Assembly: GCF_036373705.1 (NCBI RefSeq)
Contig: NC_089866.1
Span: forward strand, 2,008,501 to 2,072,500
From: Amia ocellicauda
Taxonomy: Eukaryota > Chordata > Actinopteri > Amiiformes > Amiidae
Length of the DNA: 64,000 nt
Direction of reading: 5' to 3'
Below, in pieces: positions 47,101 to 59,846 of the stretch. Position 1 is the first letter of the stretch. Every line of letters begins with the position of its first letter. A model generated the notes under the pieces. The model had not been told where the DNA came from. It ran no database searches and was given only the letters and a program-made list of their open reading frames with translations. Position numbers and translations under genes: made by a program.

Positions 47101-47610
47101 TTACAACCAAATCACAGGCATTGCAGCGTCCCGTTTGAAGACGCATGCTTTGATTGCGGTTCACTTCGCTGAAGCGTTACCCTGCACTAGCACCTCACAC
47201 ACAAACCCACTGCCACACGTCTGCTTTTGTTCAAAGGCTTGAGGAACCGGAGGGAATCTGCAGCCTTTCTCTCCAGAATCATGAGCCAAAGCATCCTCCC
47301 CACGTGTCTCTGGGAATATCAGCCATTCAGCATGTCGCAGGATGGTTAAAATCAATACAGACTGTGAATGCTCATTAGCAACTGATCACCTCCACTGCCT
47401 GCCATGCACTGCTTTCTGATGTTATTCGCCTCCACACACAACGTGTATTATAATGTGCTCATAACGGCACCCTACCTGGGTCAGAACCGGCGGTACTCTG
47501 GCTGGGACACAGACACATTTACGTCAAGTCTGAACAGCACAGACAAAAGTGTACGGCAGCACCGAGGAGAAGGACTTGCAAACGGTGTTACATTCTGACA
47601 TAGCTTTTTT
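44155..47610. other. Gene-free stretch
   Basis: No gene supported. It contains short GT and GA microsatellites near 45384-45425 and mixed unique sequence. Short open frames show no recognisable domain. Confidence 0.5.
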
Positions 47611-47616
47611 AAATGT

Positions 47617-47622
47617 TTTATT
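47617..47622 (-). terminator. Possible poly(A) signal for the TMEM100-like gene
   Basis: The minus strand reads AATAAA about 1.4 kb past the stop codon. ATTAAA occurs at about 47698-47703 as an alternative. The assignment is weak. Confidence 0.25.
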
Positions 47623-49028
47623 GTCCTATACAAGGTCTTAAAAAGGGTTATACCTGCTGGTTAATGCACATCTAAATATCTTCACTGAATATGCTTTTTA
47701 ATTATATGAAAAACAAATCAACAACAGCAAGAAAGGAACATACCACTGGGATTACACGAGTATGTAAACTGGCCATCCACAGATCGTCACACACAGACCC
47801 CACACACTTACTCTCTCGCACTTGAAAACACGGCCGCGTCACGAGCAGCGCGGAGCGGTTTGAGCCGCGCCAGACTCCAGTGTCACATACAGGGAAACAA
47901 CGCGGCAGACCTGTCCGATCCGGAGCTCTGTCCTGTCAAAGTCCCTGAGCTGGATCTCTGTGCCTGAGCCGGTTCTCGGCACCATGGACAGATTAGACCA
48001 CAAAAGGTTAAAATAAAACCCCTTTGAAATCCTTTTTTTGGGCTCCACGCCACAAGAAAAGAAGGAGAGAAAAGGAAGAGAGGGGCGGTTGGCAGCCTTT
48101 CAGGGAAACAAGAGAAGGCCCTCGGTTCCGTGTCGTTACGGTTTTTGTTAGCAGAGTGCCCTCCGCCGTGAGTTCACCACCTGCGGCCGGGGCGGCGATG
48201 GTGGTCAGCGAGCCGGCAGAGGAACACAAAGAGCCAGGCCAGGTTAGGATCTGCTCCCCTCGGTTCAGCACAGACCAAGGCACTGCGGTCACATTCAGGC
48301 CAGCCAGCAGCTCCGAGCCACTGCCAGGGGACGGCCAGAGTTCGTGCAGTCTGATCTCTTCACCCTCCTCTGGGCACTGGTGCGGCAGCCCGGCTGACAC
48401 CAGGAGAGGGCGGCCCGTCCCTGTCATGTGGCTGCCCTCCGGTGCTCTCTCTTGAGCCGGCTCACTTCTCAGAGTGGGATTCACTGCTGCACTGGCGTTG
48501 GGGAAAGGGAGCGTGGCTGACAGGGCACTGTTGCCTCCCTGGCTGTTGGAGAGCAGCACACAGACAGAAGAAGAAAAAAAGTTTGTGTCCCACTCGCATT
48601 TCTAGTGTCCTGTTGCCAAATGCCTGTGGTGTCACCGGACTCTTCCCTCACACGCAGATAGGATTACAGTGCTGGCTCTCTCCGTACTCCAGTGCTGTGT
48701 TGGTGGGGGGGTGATGGGAAGCCTGTGTTTTTAAACTGTAACAAGAGGATCCACACAGAGCTGTTCTCTCTGGAAAAGGCAGTTGGGCATTGGGGCATCC
48801 TCTTCAGTGTTGCAGTGCTCCCCCCCCGGGTCCAGAGCGCACGGGGGACTGGAATCCAGCGAGAGGACGGGAGCGCGAGGCACGGGACACACGTCTCCCC
48901 ACAGACAGTCAGCTCTCCTTTAACATCCCGGCTGTGCTAGCAAACTCTCGGTCCCCCCCTTCCACGTGGGTGCTCTGGGGTCTTCCACAGTCTTCAGAGC
49001 CCGGCTGGTGGGTGTGAGGTGGGGAGGG

Positions 49029-49046
49029 TGGGGGGGGGGGGGGGGG
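49029..49046. repeat. Poly(G) tract beside the TMEM100-like stop codon
   Basis: A run of about 16 G on the plus strand, just inside the presumed 3' UTR. Confidence 0.9.
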
Positions 49047-49059
49047 CGGTCCGCGTCCC

Positions 49060-49440
49060 TCACAGAGCGCACTGCTCCGAGCTGAAGGAGCCCCCTTCCT
49101 TCTTTTTCCTGCGCTTGTGCTTGTGCACCCGCCAGCAGGCTGTGGCCATGGCCACCAGCGCCAGGCCCAGGCCCAGCAGCACCACGGACACCACCTTGAT
49201 CTGCGGCAGGTTGTCGAAGTAGAAGGTGACCCCGGTGCCGGCCACGCCGATCACCAGCGAGATGATGCCGAAGGGGAAGATGCAGCGGTACCAGGACTTC
49301 TCCGTGCCACCCGTGGCCAGCGCTAGCCGCTCCATGGTGGACAGCGCTTCGGGGGGCTTGGGTGCCCCATCCTGGGCCGCCGTCTGGGCTTCCAGGGGAT
49401 GGGGCTGCCGGCAGGCCAGCGGTCCGGAGGAGCAGCCCAT
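49060..49440 (-). CDS. TMEM100-family two-pass membrane protein (TMEM100-like), single exon
   Basis: TMEM100 is a small membrane protein induced by BMP9/10-ALK1 signalling in endothelium and also acts in sensory neurons. This 126-aa intronless frame matches the family in layout and in its core. ATGGTEKSWYRCIFPFG (residues 42-58) corresponds to the ATGGTE-S-YRCI-PF block of TMEM100. TM1 spans about 53-75 and TM2 about 81-103, followed by CWRVHKHKRRKKK, a basic cytosolic tail. The N-terminus differs from TMEM100 proper, and in mammals TMEM100 is not next to CCNF/TEDC2 (human TMEM100 is on chromosome 17), so this is probably a paralogue. The ATG at 49438-49440 is the only upstream in-frame start. 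The role in this fish is unknown. Confidence 0.8.
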   Translation of the reverse strand: MGCSSGPLACRQPHPLEAQTAAQDGAPKPPEALSTMERLALATGGTEKSWYRCIFPFGIISLVIGVAGTGVTFYFDNLPQIKVVSVVLLGLGLALVAMATACWRVHKHKRRKKKEGGSFSSEQCAL

Positions 49441-49690
49441 CACAGCACAGCGGGCCGGGGGATCCCAGTCATGGTCGATGCAGGAAAGTCAGAGAAAGCA
49501 AAACAGATCCCGTCTACACAGCTCCTGCTCTCTCCGTGTGTTGCCTTCCCGATTGCCAGTAGCACATTTTCCACTCCTCGGCTGCGGCTGGGGGAGATAT
49601 AGCAGTGGAGAGGAGGGGGGGCCGGGGTGGGCGGCCCCTGCGCTCCCATTGGCTGCCGGCGGAAGCGTGACGTCAGGCAGAGTGGAGGAG
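49441..49690 (-). promoter_or_regulatory. TMEM100-like gene promoter: CRE, CCAAT and TATA-like boxes
   Basis: In transcription order on the minus strand: a full palindromic CRE TGACGTCA at 49668-49675, CCAAT at 49648-49652, and a TATA-like CTATATC at about 49596-49602, about 155 bp before the ATG. The order and spacing fit a focused RNA polymerase II promoter with a start near 49570. The surroundings are GC-rich. Confidence 0.55.
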
Positions 49691-49699
49691 AGGAAGGCG

Positions 49700-51453
49700 G
49701 GCGGGAGGCCGGCACTGAGTTAACTGTTCAGCAGCTGAGCGGTTTCCCGAGCCCCCGCTCTCCCTCTCGGAGGAGGGCTTCTTCCTTTGATCCAGCTGGG
49801 CGATAAGCCCATTGTTAGCTTCCAGGCCGCGACGCCTCTGTTCATGGAAAGCGTTGCTGTTTTCTGGAATCGGGGCGCGTCGCTCCCACCTCACTGGGAC
49901 TTGCTCCTTTTCCTGTGCGCACGGGGACAGATAGTGTAATCAGGGTGCTCTGACATTGTCTCCCTGCCTGTGCAGGAAATCACTCGAGCGCTGCGCTTAA
50001 TCTGCAGCCCAGTGCACCGCTCAGTCCGGGAAGTCAAGGGGTCAAGCCAGCGTCCCAGGCCCCGTCCCACCAAGCAGGACTCTTGACGCACACCTACACA
50101 AGTCCTCTGCGAACGCTAGTATTGATGACAGGCTTATTGTCATAGCAGCCAGCACTCGTGTGTCTCTGCGTGGGGGGCGGGGGTGCGGCACTGTTGTGCA
50201 GAACCTTTTTCTTTTGTTCAGTTTTCTCAATCTCTCTATTCCACGTGAAGTCAGACGTGTTTTCTGTTGTGTTTTAATGTAATTAAACTGGTTAATAAAC
50301 AGCGCGACTGCTGTACACCACTGTGGCGCACAGATAGTGGGAGGACAGGATCGCTATAAGAGCTGATAATTACAGAGAAAGCTCCCATTCGTATTCAGAC
50401 ACCTCGGTTTGTGTCCCCAGGTCCCCGTGCTCGGAGCCATCACTGCAGAGCTGAAACACCTCTTCTCTTTCTCTATTGCTTCCCGCTGCGCAGCGCATCG
50501 ATAATAAGGATCGTGTTTCTTTAGATGAGTATTTCGGTCCCCTCCTTGTTTGTAGCAGTAAATCTGCACAGTCATGAGAGGATGAAGACAGTCAGGGGCC
50601 ACGTGGGATCACAGCGATTGGATTAATAAAGCTCTGCCGTGTCGTGAATGAAAACATTGTCCACAGACAACGGGATCAGCTGTTGGAGATCAAAGGGGCT
50701 GTGGACGGCACGTGTCTGCTATGTAGGGCCCGTCGTTTCACATGCTTTAACACGGTGTAGTTTTATGGTTATTGATTGATCTGAGATGGTCAGCCCCTGC
50801 AGTGCCATATTTAAAACAGAAAGGAAGATTATTGTTCCCCGTCCACTTGTTTTCACTCAACATATCAACTGGGCCTGTATGCAACAAAATAAACCATTTG
50901 TTTTGCACCTGTTCTTACATTACTGTAAGCACTTAAACACAAGAGAATTTCCAGCCCTGATTTCTTATGTATTTATTGTTATGTTTCCAATTCCATTTCT
51001 TGTTTTTCTTCTTCCAAACATCGCTAAAATAGAAAAGGAAGGTCAATGGCATCACAGTGGCTGACCGCAGCTTTGAAAGTCTGATAAAACCATCACCTAC
51101 TCAGCGCAGATTCCAGGAACGAGCCTGCGCCGAATCCAGGATTTGCACTCAACCCAAATCCAGTAAATGTAAACAAGAGGAAACCCGACCCAGAGGACAA
51201 TCCATCAAAACCTTGTGTCAGCGCGTAAAACATCCACAGAGAGAGTGTAATCTGCAGCATGATTAATTTTGAAAAGCATGAAATAGGAGCGTAATCCAAA
51301 CATTCAAACAGTGCTAGCCAGATTTTGCTCATTGGATCACGATGATGTAATGCAATCTCAGAGCTTTCACACTCTCTCACAAACACACACACATACAGAC
51401 TCTCTCTCTCTCTCTCTCAGACACACACACACTCTCACACAAACACACACAGA

Positions 51454-51485
<32 letters not shown>

Positions 51486-53960
51486 GCCATACTCTCTCTC
51501 TCTCTCTCTCACAGACTCCCTCTCCGCTCGTTTCCTCCAAAACATTGTCACTAAAGTGACTCCAGCTCTAGAAGAGGCACCCAATTGCATTAATGCTCGT
51601 GATGACTCAACACGCTCTCCCCTCGGCGTGGAGAGTAAATTGCGTCTTTTATTGATGGCTTCTGTTTCCTGCCTTTTTGTAATTTTATTTAACTATCTTG
51701 GCAATCTTAAATACCTCATTCCTGCCACAGATGGGATTCTGTGGGCCGCTGCCAAGGAAATCAAATTTTTCGGCAGGCGTTGCATTCAGCAGGACGAGGG
51801 AAGGGAAGGAAAGAGGCGAGGGAGGCCTGGGGTGAGTGAGACAATAAATCACTGCGCAGGCAGCCCCGGACACGCGTCGTGTGGCGCTGCGCTCTCTGCT
51901 CCCCCGACACAGGGCTGGCGAAGACGCCACTCCAGGGACCTGACCTTGACTGGTTTGCGTTTTCCTTCGATTGAAAAGCCGCATCAATGCTGATTTTAAC
52001 AATGGGGTGACGTGTGTTGAGGAGGGGTTATGCAGTGGGTGACGGACTAAGGTCACGGGGTGCTTTTTTCTGCCACTGACCGTTTTAGGATAACCAAAGG
52101 GTCGGACCCTTATGGTGGCACGGCATGTCCCCTGTGTGTGGAGGCTTGGCCGAGTCATTACCGGGTCCCACACTTAACCCTGGCCGCCTGGCTCGGCCCG
52201 TCTCCCCTCATTCAGCTTTGCCTCCAACACAGAAATAGCACAGCAGCCGAGCGCCACCGGCAGAGAATTGCGTGGGCAGAGAGCGTGTGTAAAACGGCAG
52301 CAGCCGAATTCAAACACACCGGGGAATCGCTTTCAGGGAAATTTCAGCATAGATGTAATAAAAAAAACAAGCACAAGAAAAAGAGATTTCTAAGATGAGA
52401 GGAAAAAAAACAATAGAAAAAAACCTGAGAGATCAGAGTAATCAGTGATCGCTTCCCTGGCAGGATCAGAAGAAAGGAGGCCATCATGCCTACTGATCTG
52501 GTGCGGCGGCTCGGAGCGTATTGATGATGGTGACTTGGCACCAGACGCACATTGCTGACATTTGCTTCTGAACCCACACCCACAGTCTTTTGCGTAAGAA
52601 GAGGCGCCACCTGTTCCCTGGCTGGGAACGTCTTGTGCTTCGTCCTCGTGCCACGTGCTGGCGCCGCCACTTTGTGTTTGGAGTTACCGCAGGAGCGGGC
52701 TCAGACAAAAACGAACTGAGGAGCACCCTGGGGTCCGACACTGTCCAATGCATCGCAAGGTCCCTATAGAGGTTCCAGGGGGACGGGGACATTTTCACAT
52801 TGATTTTGTGTTGTTGCTGTTGTTGTCGGCCAGGTTATTGTTGCTTAAGAATCACCTGGGTGTAACGCAAGACAAGGAGGTCCATTAGGGTGCAGCGGCT
52901 CTTAAAACAGTCTGGGTGATTCCACCAGAGCTTGGGTCCAGCCACATGCGTGCATGACTGTCGGCAATCGCGTAAACAAGGTAGTTGTTGGCCTGTGGGA
53001 AAATGACTCTGTGCTGCGTCAGACACATCACCACCCCCCCGCACTAATTTCTGTCTGTCAGTTGGGCAACACTCGCTGATTCACCGCTTGGAATACAGTG
53101 CGCTGCAGCGGCCGGCGCAGGTCTATCGGTATTCATCTGAACCGTCAGACGGGTCACATTGGTGGGACGCGGCCGGCACATCACAACTCCAAGAGCGTCC
53201 CCTCAGTGCCGGGCGCAAATTGTCTCCTTTCTGTTTGACTGCTTAGGCATCTTGAGCCGCAGTGAGACGCGCTGCTACACACACACAAAGGCACACAGCG
53301 GTCACGTTTACTTCTGATTAGAATTAAAATATAAAATGTAAAAATGCAGCTGAGGCTCATTTGGACTATATTCAGTGTTGACACACTTCTCAAGCCCTCT
53401 CTTCTTCTGTAATCGAACTCAAACAAACACCACGAAGCAGCGTTAACAAACACAGCGCTGCGGGTTAAAACAGCGATCATCACACGTGCAGCAGAAGGCA
53501 GAGACAGGGCATCAGGGAGACATTACCGGCTCATAAAACCTGCAAAGACACCGAAGGCTGGGTGAGGAGGGAAACCGTGGGCGCTGGGCCACAGTGTGAG
53601 ACGTTTAGCTCCTTCTTAAAATGCATAAACGCAAAATATAATTATCTATTACATGTTATTCCCTTTCTTATCCAGCTGACAGACCCAGCCGCCCACTGTC
53701 AGCGATTTAATTGTCAATCCTGCCCTACACCCTCCCTCACGAATCAAAGTCATTTCAGATTCATATCCCCGCTCCAATCAGTGAGGAGCAACTCATGCCA
53801 CCAATATTTTCCTGCAGTGATCCGTGTCTCTGGATGGGCACGATGTGTATCCCCTGCATTTGTCATGAAACACACAGGAGGATGCTGTAGCGCTTCCCCA
53901 GGGATCGGCCCGGCGCAATATCTGATGTCCTGGAAGCAGAAAGAGAAAACCAGAAATGGC
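49700..53960. other. Intergenic stretch between the TMEM100-like gene and tedc2
   Basis: The part next to the promoter is GC-rich, then the sequence becomes mixed. It contains a (TC)n/(CA)n stretch at about 51370-51520. No exon, RNA gene or complete mobile element was recognised. Confidence 0.5.
51370..51520. repeat. (TC)n / (CA)n compound microsatellite
   Basis: Alternating CTCTCT and ACACAC blocks over about 150 bp. Confidence 0.9.
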
Positions 53961-53985
53961 TAAAAGAAAACCTTTTTTATTCTCT

Positions 53986-53991
53986 ATTTTT
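53986..53991 (-). terminator. tedc2: tedc2 polyadenylation signal
   Basis: The minus strand reads AATAAA about 100 nt after the tedc2 stop codon, which implies a short 3' UTR. Confidence 0.65.
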
Positions 53992-54092
53992 TTCCCTTTT
54001 CTTTTGTTAAGCAGCATAATGTTATTTTCTGGTCTCCTGAGATCTTCCATAATCAGCCGCTGGTCCCAGGTGTGGGGGTTACCCATCGTGTC

Positions 54093-57000
54093 CTAGTCCG
54101 CTTCACTGTCCAGCACTATGCTGGGGAACTGCCGGCCCCCCTCGCCCAGCAGGGAGTACAGGCCTCTGAGAGTGGACGGGTCGGGACGCCCAGAGGACCG
54201 AGCGGCCCGCAGCCAGGGGGTCAGCTCCTCACTCAGCACCTGCGGGGGACCGAGACGGGCACTGGGCATTGGAAACAGGGTTATGGACCAGATTAGAGTG
54301 AATTAAATATTATTAACCTTCCTCACAATTATATGTCCTTTTAAGTTAACCTGAGACTCGTTCATCTTAGTGAGAACCAGTAAGGACTCCGGCTGACTGA
54401 GACAGGACCTCCGCGCCACACCAAGCTCAATCTCCCAGTGCCAGGTGGCCCGCGCTGACCGCTCTACCTTGTGCAGGCGAGTCTGTTGCCGAAGGATGTC
54501 CACCTTCAGCCGCAGCCCCTCAAGCTCCTTCAGCTCCACCGGCGTGGAATAACACAGGATGGGGGGCCGGGTAGCGGGGGCAGCCTCCCCCCACGAGCTC
54601 CCGGTCCTCACCGCGCAGCAGCCGCCTGGACTCAGTCTGTCCCACGAGTCCACCGCTGCAGAGAGAAACGCAGGCCTGTGAGAGGAGAGATGATTCCAGA
54701 GGCACAGAGCCACCAGGAACAGCCGTCGCTTCATTTTCAAAGGGTCTGCACTAGAGCTGCACAGAACAATTCCTCCCATTCAGTGCAGAACGTACTGTTC
54801 TCGTTGTGTCGGCCGTTTGTACCCACAGCCTGCAGATTAATGCACACAGACACTCTCCGTGTCTAGTTTCCCATGTGAGGGTCACTCTAACCCAGCCGAG
54901 TGAAAATCTCAGTTTTAATACCCTCCCGAAAAACATCCAATCAACCAAGCAGCTGCGCTCTGTTCGTTACCTATAAAGGTACCTATAAACGCATCACACA
55001 TTTAGAAAGCAATTAATCAACCTATGTGTTACCTACATTGTAATTACATTTAAACGTTTGTGTATCGTTGCTTCGAGTATTAAGCAGACATCTGGTGCAA
55101 CAACAAACCGAGGTTTTCCTGTTTTGCACAGAAAGGCTATAAAAGTACAGGACTCTCCTGGGAGGAGAACAAAACCTGAGCTTCTTCATTAAGTACGGCA
55201 ACAATCAATACATAACCTAATGTACAGCAACATTTCAGCACCGCATCAATAATCCCGGCTTTGACCTTTCACGATTTCATAGGATATATGTAGGTTGTCC
55301 CATAGTTTTAGTCTAATATTAAATATGTATCCACCCAAGGGGATTCGCAGTTAAAAAAACATGCAATCCATCACACGTTATGAAATACAAACGGTCATAA
55401 AACTGTCGGGAAGGCATTCTGTGGATGGTTCCGGTTCCCAGGAAAGATTTATTCTGGAGTCAATAAGGGGTCCATGCGTGCTGCTCAAAGGGGACACACA
55501 GAGAGGTAAAGTAGCAGGATGATGTTTGAATATTTTGTTATGGGAGTTTGAAAGGAGTCAGTGAACGCTGAGCCACTCGGAATGAAAGGCACTCACAATA
55601 CCGAACACACGGTGAGTCGACGAGAAAGGAATGCAAGAGGATTTGATCTGTGGTGAAAACCAGACTGGTTTCCCGAAATATACATATTTAGAAACCACAG
55701 CTCGTATACCGCCCCTCGCAACCCTTCCCGCTGCTCGGAAGTTACACAGACCAACAGTGTGTGGCCTTGGAAAACTAATCCCACATCACGCCGGTGCCGA
55801 GGACCGAGGCCTGGGAACAGCCGCGCCGCCACAAAGGCAGTGCAGCTCTCGAACGCCGTCTCTCCTCTGTCAATAAAACACTTCTTGGCACAACTATGCA
55901 AACTGAAGAAAGCTGGGATATGGAGCACCAGTGCCAAGCCCATCCCACACAGACCGGCTGACCCTGAGTGGTTTTGACCGAGTGTCCCTCAAGGCACCAG
56001 CCGGACAGGCGTTTAATTTGCTTACTGTCTCCAGCGGGTGGCATATCCCAGGGACAGTAGTGGAAGTACGTACCGTCTCTCAGCTGGTGGGTCTGGTGAA
56101 GCAGGTCTGACAGGGCCCCCTCGAGGCCTTCCAATGTCAAGACGCTTTCACACTCCCGCGTCCAGCTCTGGGACCCTGCAAACACACAGCGGGGTTAGTT
56201 GGCATGCAGGCCGAGTGACAAGAAAGGCTCGTAATGCAAGCTTGATAAGCTGCCCGTTCTCCCATTGGTCCCTTTCATCAAATATCAAACTACAACAACA
56301 AAAACAATCAAATACCACTTACATAATTGCTCTCTGGAAACGCTTAAGGACTTTTCCTCGCTCTGAGAGATTTAAGCGTCTCTGTAGATCAAGGAACGCA
56401 TCCATCACTGAAACTCTAATTAGTGCTAATGTCTGTGGGTTTACAGCAGGCAGTCAACATTGAAATTGAACTTTAGATCGGAACTGAGGGGCACATCGGA
56501 ATTATTTGTATTTGTAGCGAACTTCTTACTAAAAAATTCTGGATTTTATGTGTTTTTAGTTTTTCTTATCCCTACAGGAACTGGGCTAAACTCTGGCTCC
56601 ATCTGTACTGAAGTCAGCGTTTTGTAGAACAGCGGAAGATAAAACAGAAAGGTCTCTTCCTGACTGTGACCACATTCTGCATTTAACAACTACAAACGGT
56701 GCATTCGACAAGTGAACGGCATTGAAAGAAATAAGAGAGCGAGAGACAGACGCTGACTTTGCACATTTCTTCCCCGCTTGTCTGGGAGTCTCCTCTGGCA
56801 TGACATCTACGTGCCCCCCCAGCCCCAGCCCTTCCTTGTATCCACCTGTGCCTCTGTTTGGTGTCATTCCTGTGCCATCCGTTTCCTGCGCAGCGTCCAG
56901 GCAGCGGGACAGAGCGGAGCACAGGCGCTGCAGCCGGGGGATCTCCCGCCTCACGTACACGAGAGTGCAAGACGGCAGCTGAGGGAGGAACTGGCAGGAG

Positions 57001-59805
57001 CATCAAGGGCAACAACAGACACCAGCGCAGTACGTCTGAGCAGAAACGGCCTAATCTAACGCTTTGTAAATGAACACCAGCTAATACAAATAAAATGGGT
57101 TCCTGTAATTGTATCAAAAATCAAGATGAATCGAGACAAATCAGCACTGAACGGACAGAGTACAAATATCCACAGTCACGGCACGAGAGACGCAAAGGCC
57201 GTGTGTAGGAAGTGTGGCGTAGGAGGTCAAGGATACGGTGCTCTGCAACCTCTCGGTGAAGCGGATCTGCTCTGGGCCCGGGCCGGCTGTGGAGGCAGAC
57301 ACTTTGTCCCACAGCCTGAAATGAAAAGACAAAACTAAACAGACGGCTTGTGCACAGACAGAACCAAACAAAGCTCAGAAGAGTGGACTAACTAGTCGAA
57401 CATCCTCGCCCTGGCCTCCCTCATCCAAAAATGGATGCTCTGGCTAACTGATATTGTCTCTCTTACTTATTTAGTTTAATTCTGTGCAGCTACACTTGAT
57501 TACATTTAAAAAGTGAGGAGGCCTTCACTCGCGAGTGCCTAATTAGTAAACTACAATTAACCGATTAGGCCGACCCATGCTGGCTCCTCCCACTGCACCA
57601 CTCTGCCCTTAAGGGACGCAGTGCAGTCCTTCCACCTCTTACTGGCGCTGGGACTCTCTGCCTCACTCAGCTAGTGGAGCCTGGATTCACGTCTGAAACG
57701 CCCAGACTGCACTGCTCTCCACCCAGCAGAGACGTCCATCACAGCAGACCCCTCTCCCCTGGAGAAATCCCCCAGTGCTGACCTGCACTGCTGCAGACGC
57801 TGCTTCCTCCAGACCGCGGGCAGCTGTAAGTCTCTCCTGCCGTGAGGATGACAGATCAGACCAGTTATTCATTCACGAACGAGCATCAGAGGAGCTGAGA
57901 AAGTCACACCTCTGCAACAGGAAATAAACGCTGAGGAAATATGGGCACAGATATATCAGCCTGTTTACTGCAGGCACCAAAACACATGATTAACCTATAG
58001 AAGGGCCAGGCGCCCACTTCACACCAGACGGCTCTTACCCATGCTCTTTAAGGGTGAACTGCCTCCTGTCTCCCTCATCCTGTGGGCTCTGCCGGTCTCC
58101 CTGACAAGTGCGAGGAGCGGGTGAAGCCCCCAGGCCACCAACCAAGTCAGGAGACACGGTCATCTGGGACACCGGGGACTGCGAATCCAGCGATGACCCA
58201 CCAAGGCCTTTCGCGGCTGGAGTGGCACCAAATGCCACGACCGCAGGTGTGGCCGTCGTCCTCTGTGGTGCTGCAGTCTTCTTCGAGGCGCCCCCCGCCG
58301 AGTTCCTGACCACCCTGCTGGGCCGAGTGAGGGGCCGGCTCCCCCTGCTCTCCTTGTGCGCTCCTCCGGTGGCTGCTGATCTCTTGGCATCTTTCAGTTC
58401 CTTCCCCGGCATGGGGCGGCTGCGCTCTGTGCTCCGATTGGCCATGCTGCCTGATGCCGTCCTCCTGACCTCTGACCCCTGTGGCCCTGCCTCTGTGTGC
58501 TGGGCAGCACTCCGCACCCGCAGCGCCTTCTCCAGCACGCGCTCCAGCAGATCCACCTCCCGCCTCTCCTCCGGGGCCGGGCTGGGATCTACACACGTGA
58601 AAAGTGGTGCCAGTTTTTTTAACAAACGAGTAATTCGTCGGAAAAATGACCCAATTGTTACACAGACAACTACAACCAGGACAAAACCAAGGCCGCTACT
58701 GTAAATAAATCACTGCCCCACTGTAGTCCTGAATGATTGCTGTTCTGAAGTCAGCTGAGCATTTACAAATCTGCCCCTGATCCAAAAACAGAGAGTAACA
58801 GACCTGCCCTGATGTCGGGGGCCAGACCTTCCTTGGGAACATCTTGCAGCTCTTGTCTCCTGCAGAAACGTGGACCCACATTAAACCCACACGACACACA
58901 CAAATTCACAGGTAAGACACACAATACAACACCCTTGGAATCATCCTGAGGACACAATGTGATGATAATGAGTCATGTATTTATTTTATTATACAAGGAC
59001 AGTCTGTGTATATTGGATTTCATATATTTATATATTTTTAGGGTGTGTTTATGTCAGTTTTTGAACTGCTGCATATCAATCGCTCCCTTGGGGACAATTC
59101 ATTACTGACTGACAGACATTCTGAGGCAACAAGTGCCAGTAAAAATGGCAAAGGGGCGTCAGAACCAGGCTGGAGAACAGGGGTCAGGCCGGCAGAACGA
59201 GGCGGGGGCACAGCGGTCCAGACTCATCCCGGGCTCACCAGGGCTGGAGCAGCGTCCTGCACCGACGAATGCTCTGCTGCAGTCTCTCCTCCTCTTCCCT
59301 GCACTGCTGGATGGCGAGCCTCAGCTCCCGCAACGACCTGCGAAACACAATACGACACATTATAGCTGTACAAATATACCGTAATGTGCCAGGGAGGTAA
59401 CCACGCTCGTCTAATGCCACACGCGGTGTTACAGGGCAAGCCATATGTGATTAGTCCTGTCCTCCTGCATATCGGCGCAGGGCTAGCACATCTCTAGGGC
59501 AGCTTGTGTGTAAAACTGTGGGAGGGTCCCTGCTAAATGAAGTCCGTATCGTTAGTTTGTGTATTGGCTTTATTGGTTGTTGTGGGTGATCATGTAGGGT
59601 GAACGTGTGGGGACAGGTGAGCTACCGGCGGGGGGGGGGGTTAGACCGGCACGGTAGTCACGCACAGGTGGGGTTATATAGTGGTGTTTGTGGGGGGGTT
59701 GATTCAGACGGAGCCCTAGGAGAGTGGAGCCCAGCGCCTGTTCCCCGTATTACTGCTACACACTGTGGTGACATTAAATCCCCCTAATCATCATTCTACA
59801 AACAT

Positions 59806-59846
<41 letters not shown>

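Noticed and set aside
48008-48559. 183-codon minus-strand open frame
   Set aside because: No known domain. It lies downstream of the TMEM100-like stop, and its composition is what GC-rich non-coding DNA gives by chance.
58108-58704. 198-codon plus-strand open frame
   Set aside because: It is antisense to tedc2 exon 4, a GC-rich Ser/Pro-rich coding exon that leaves the other strand open.
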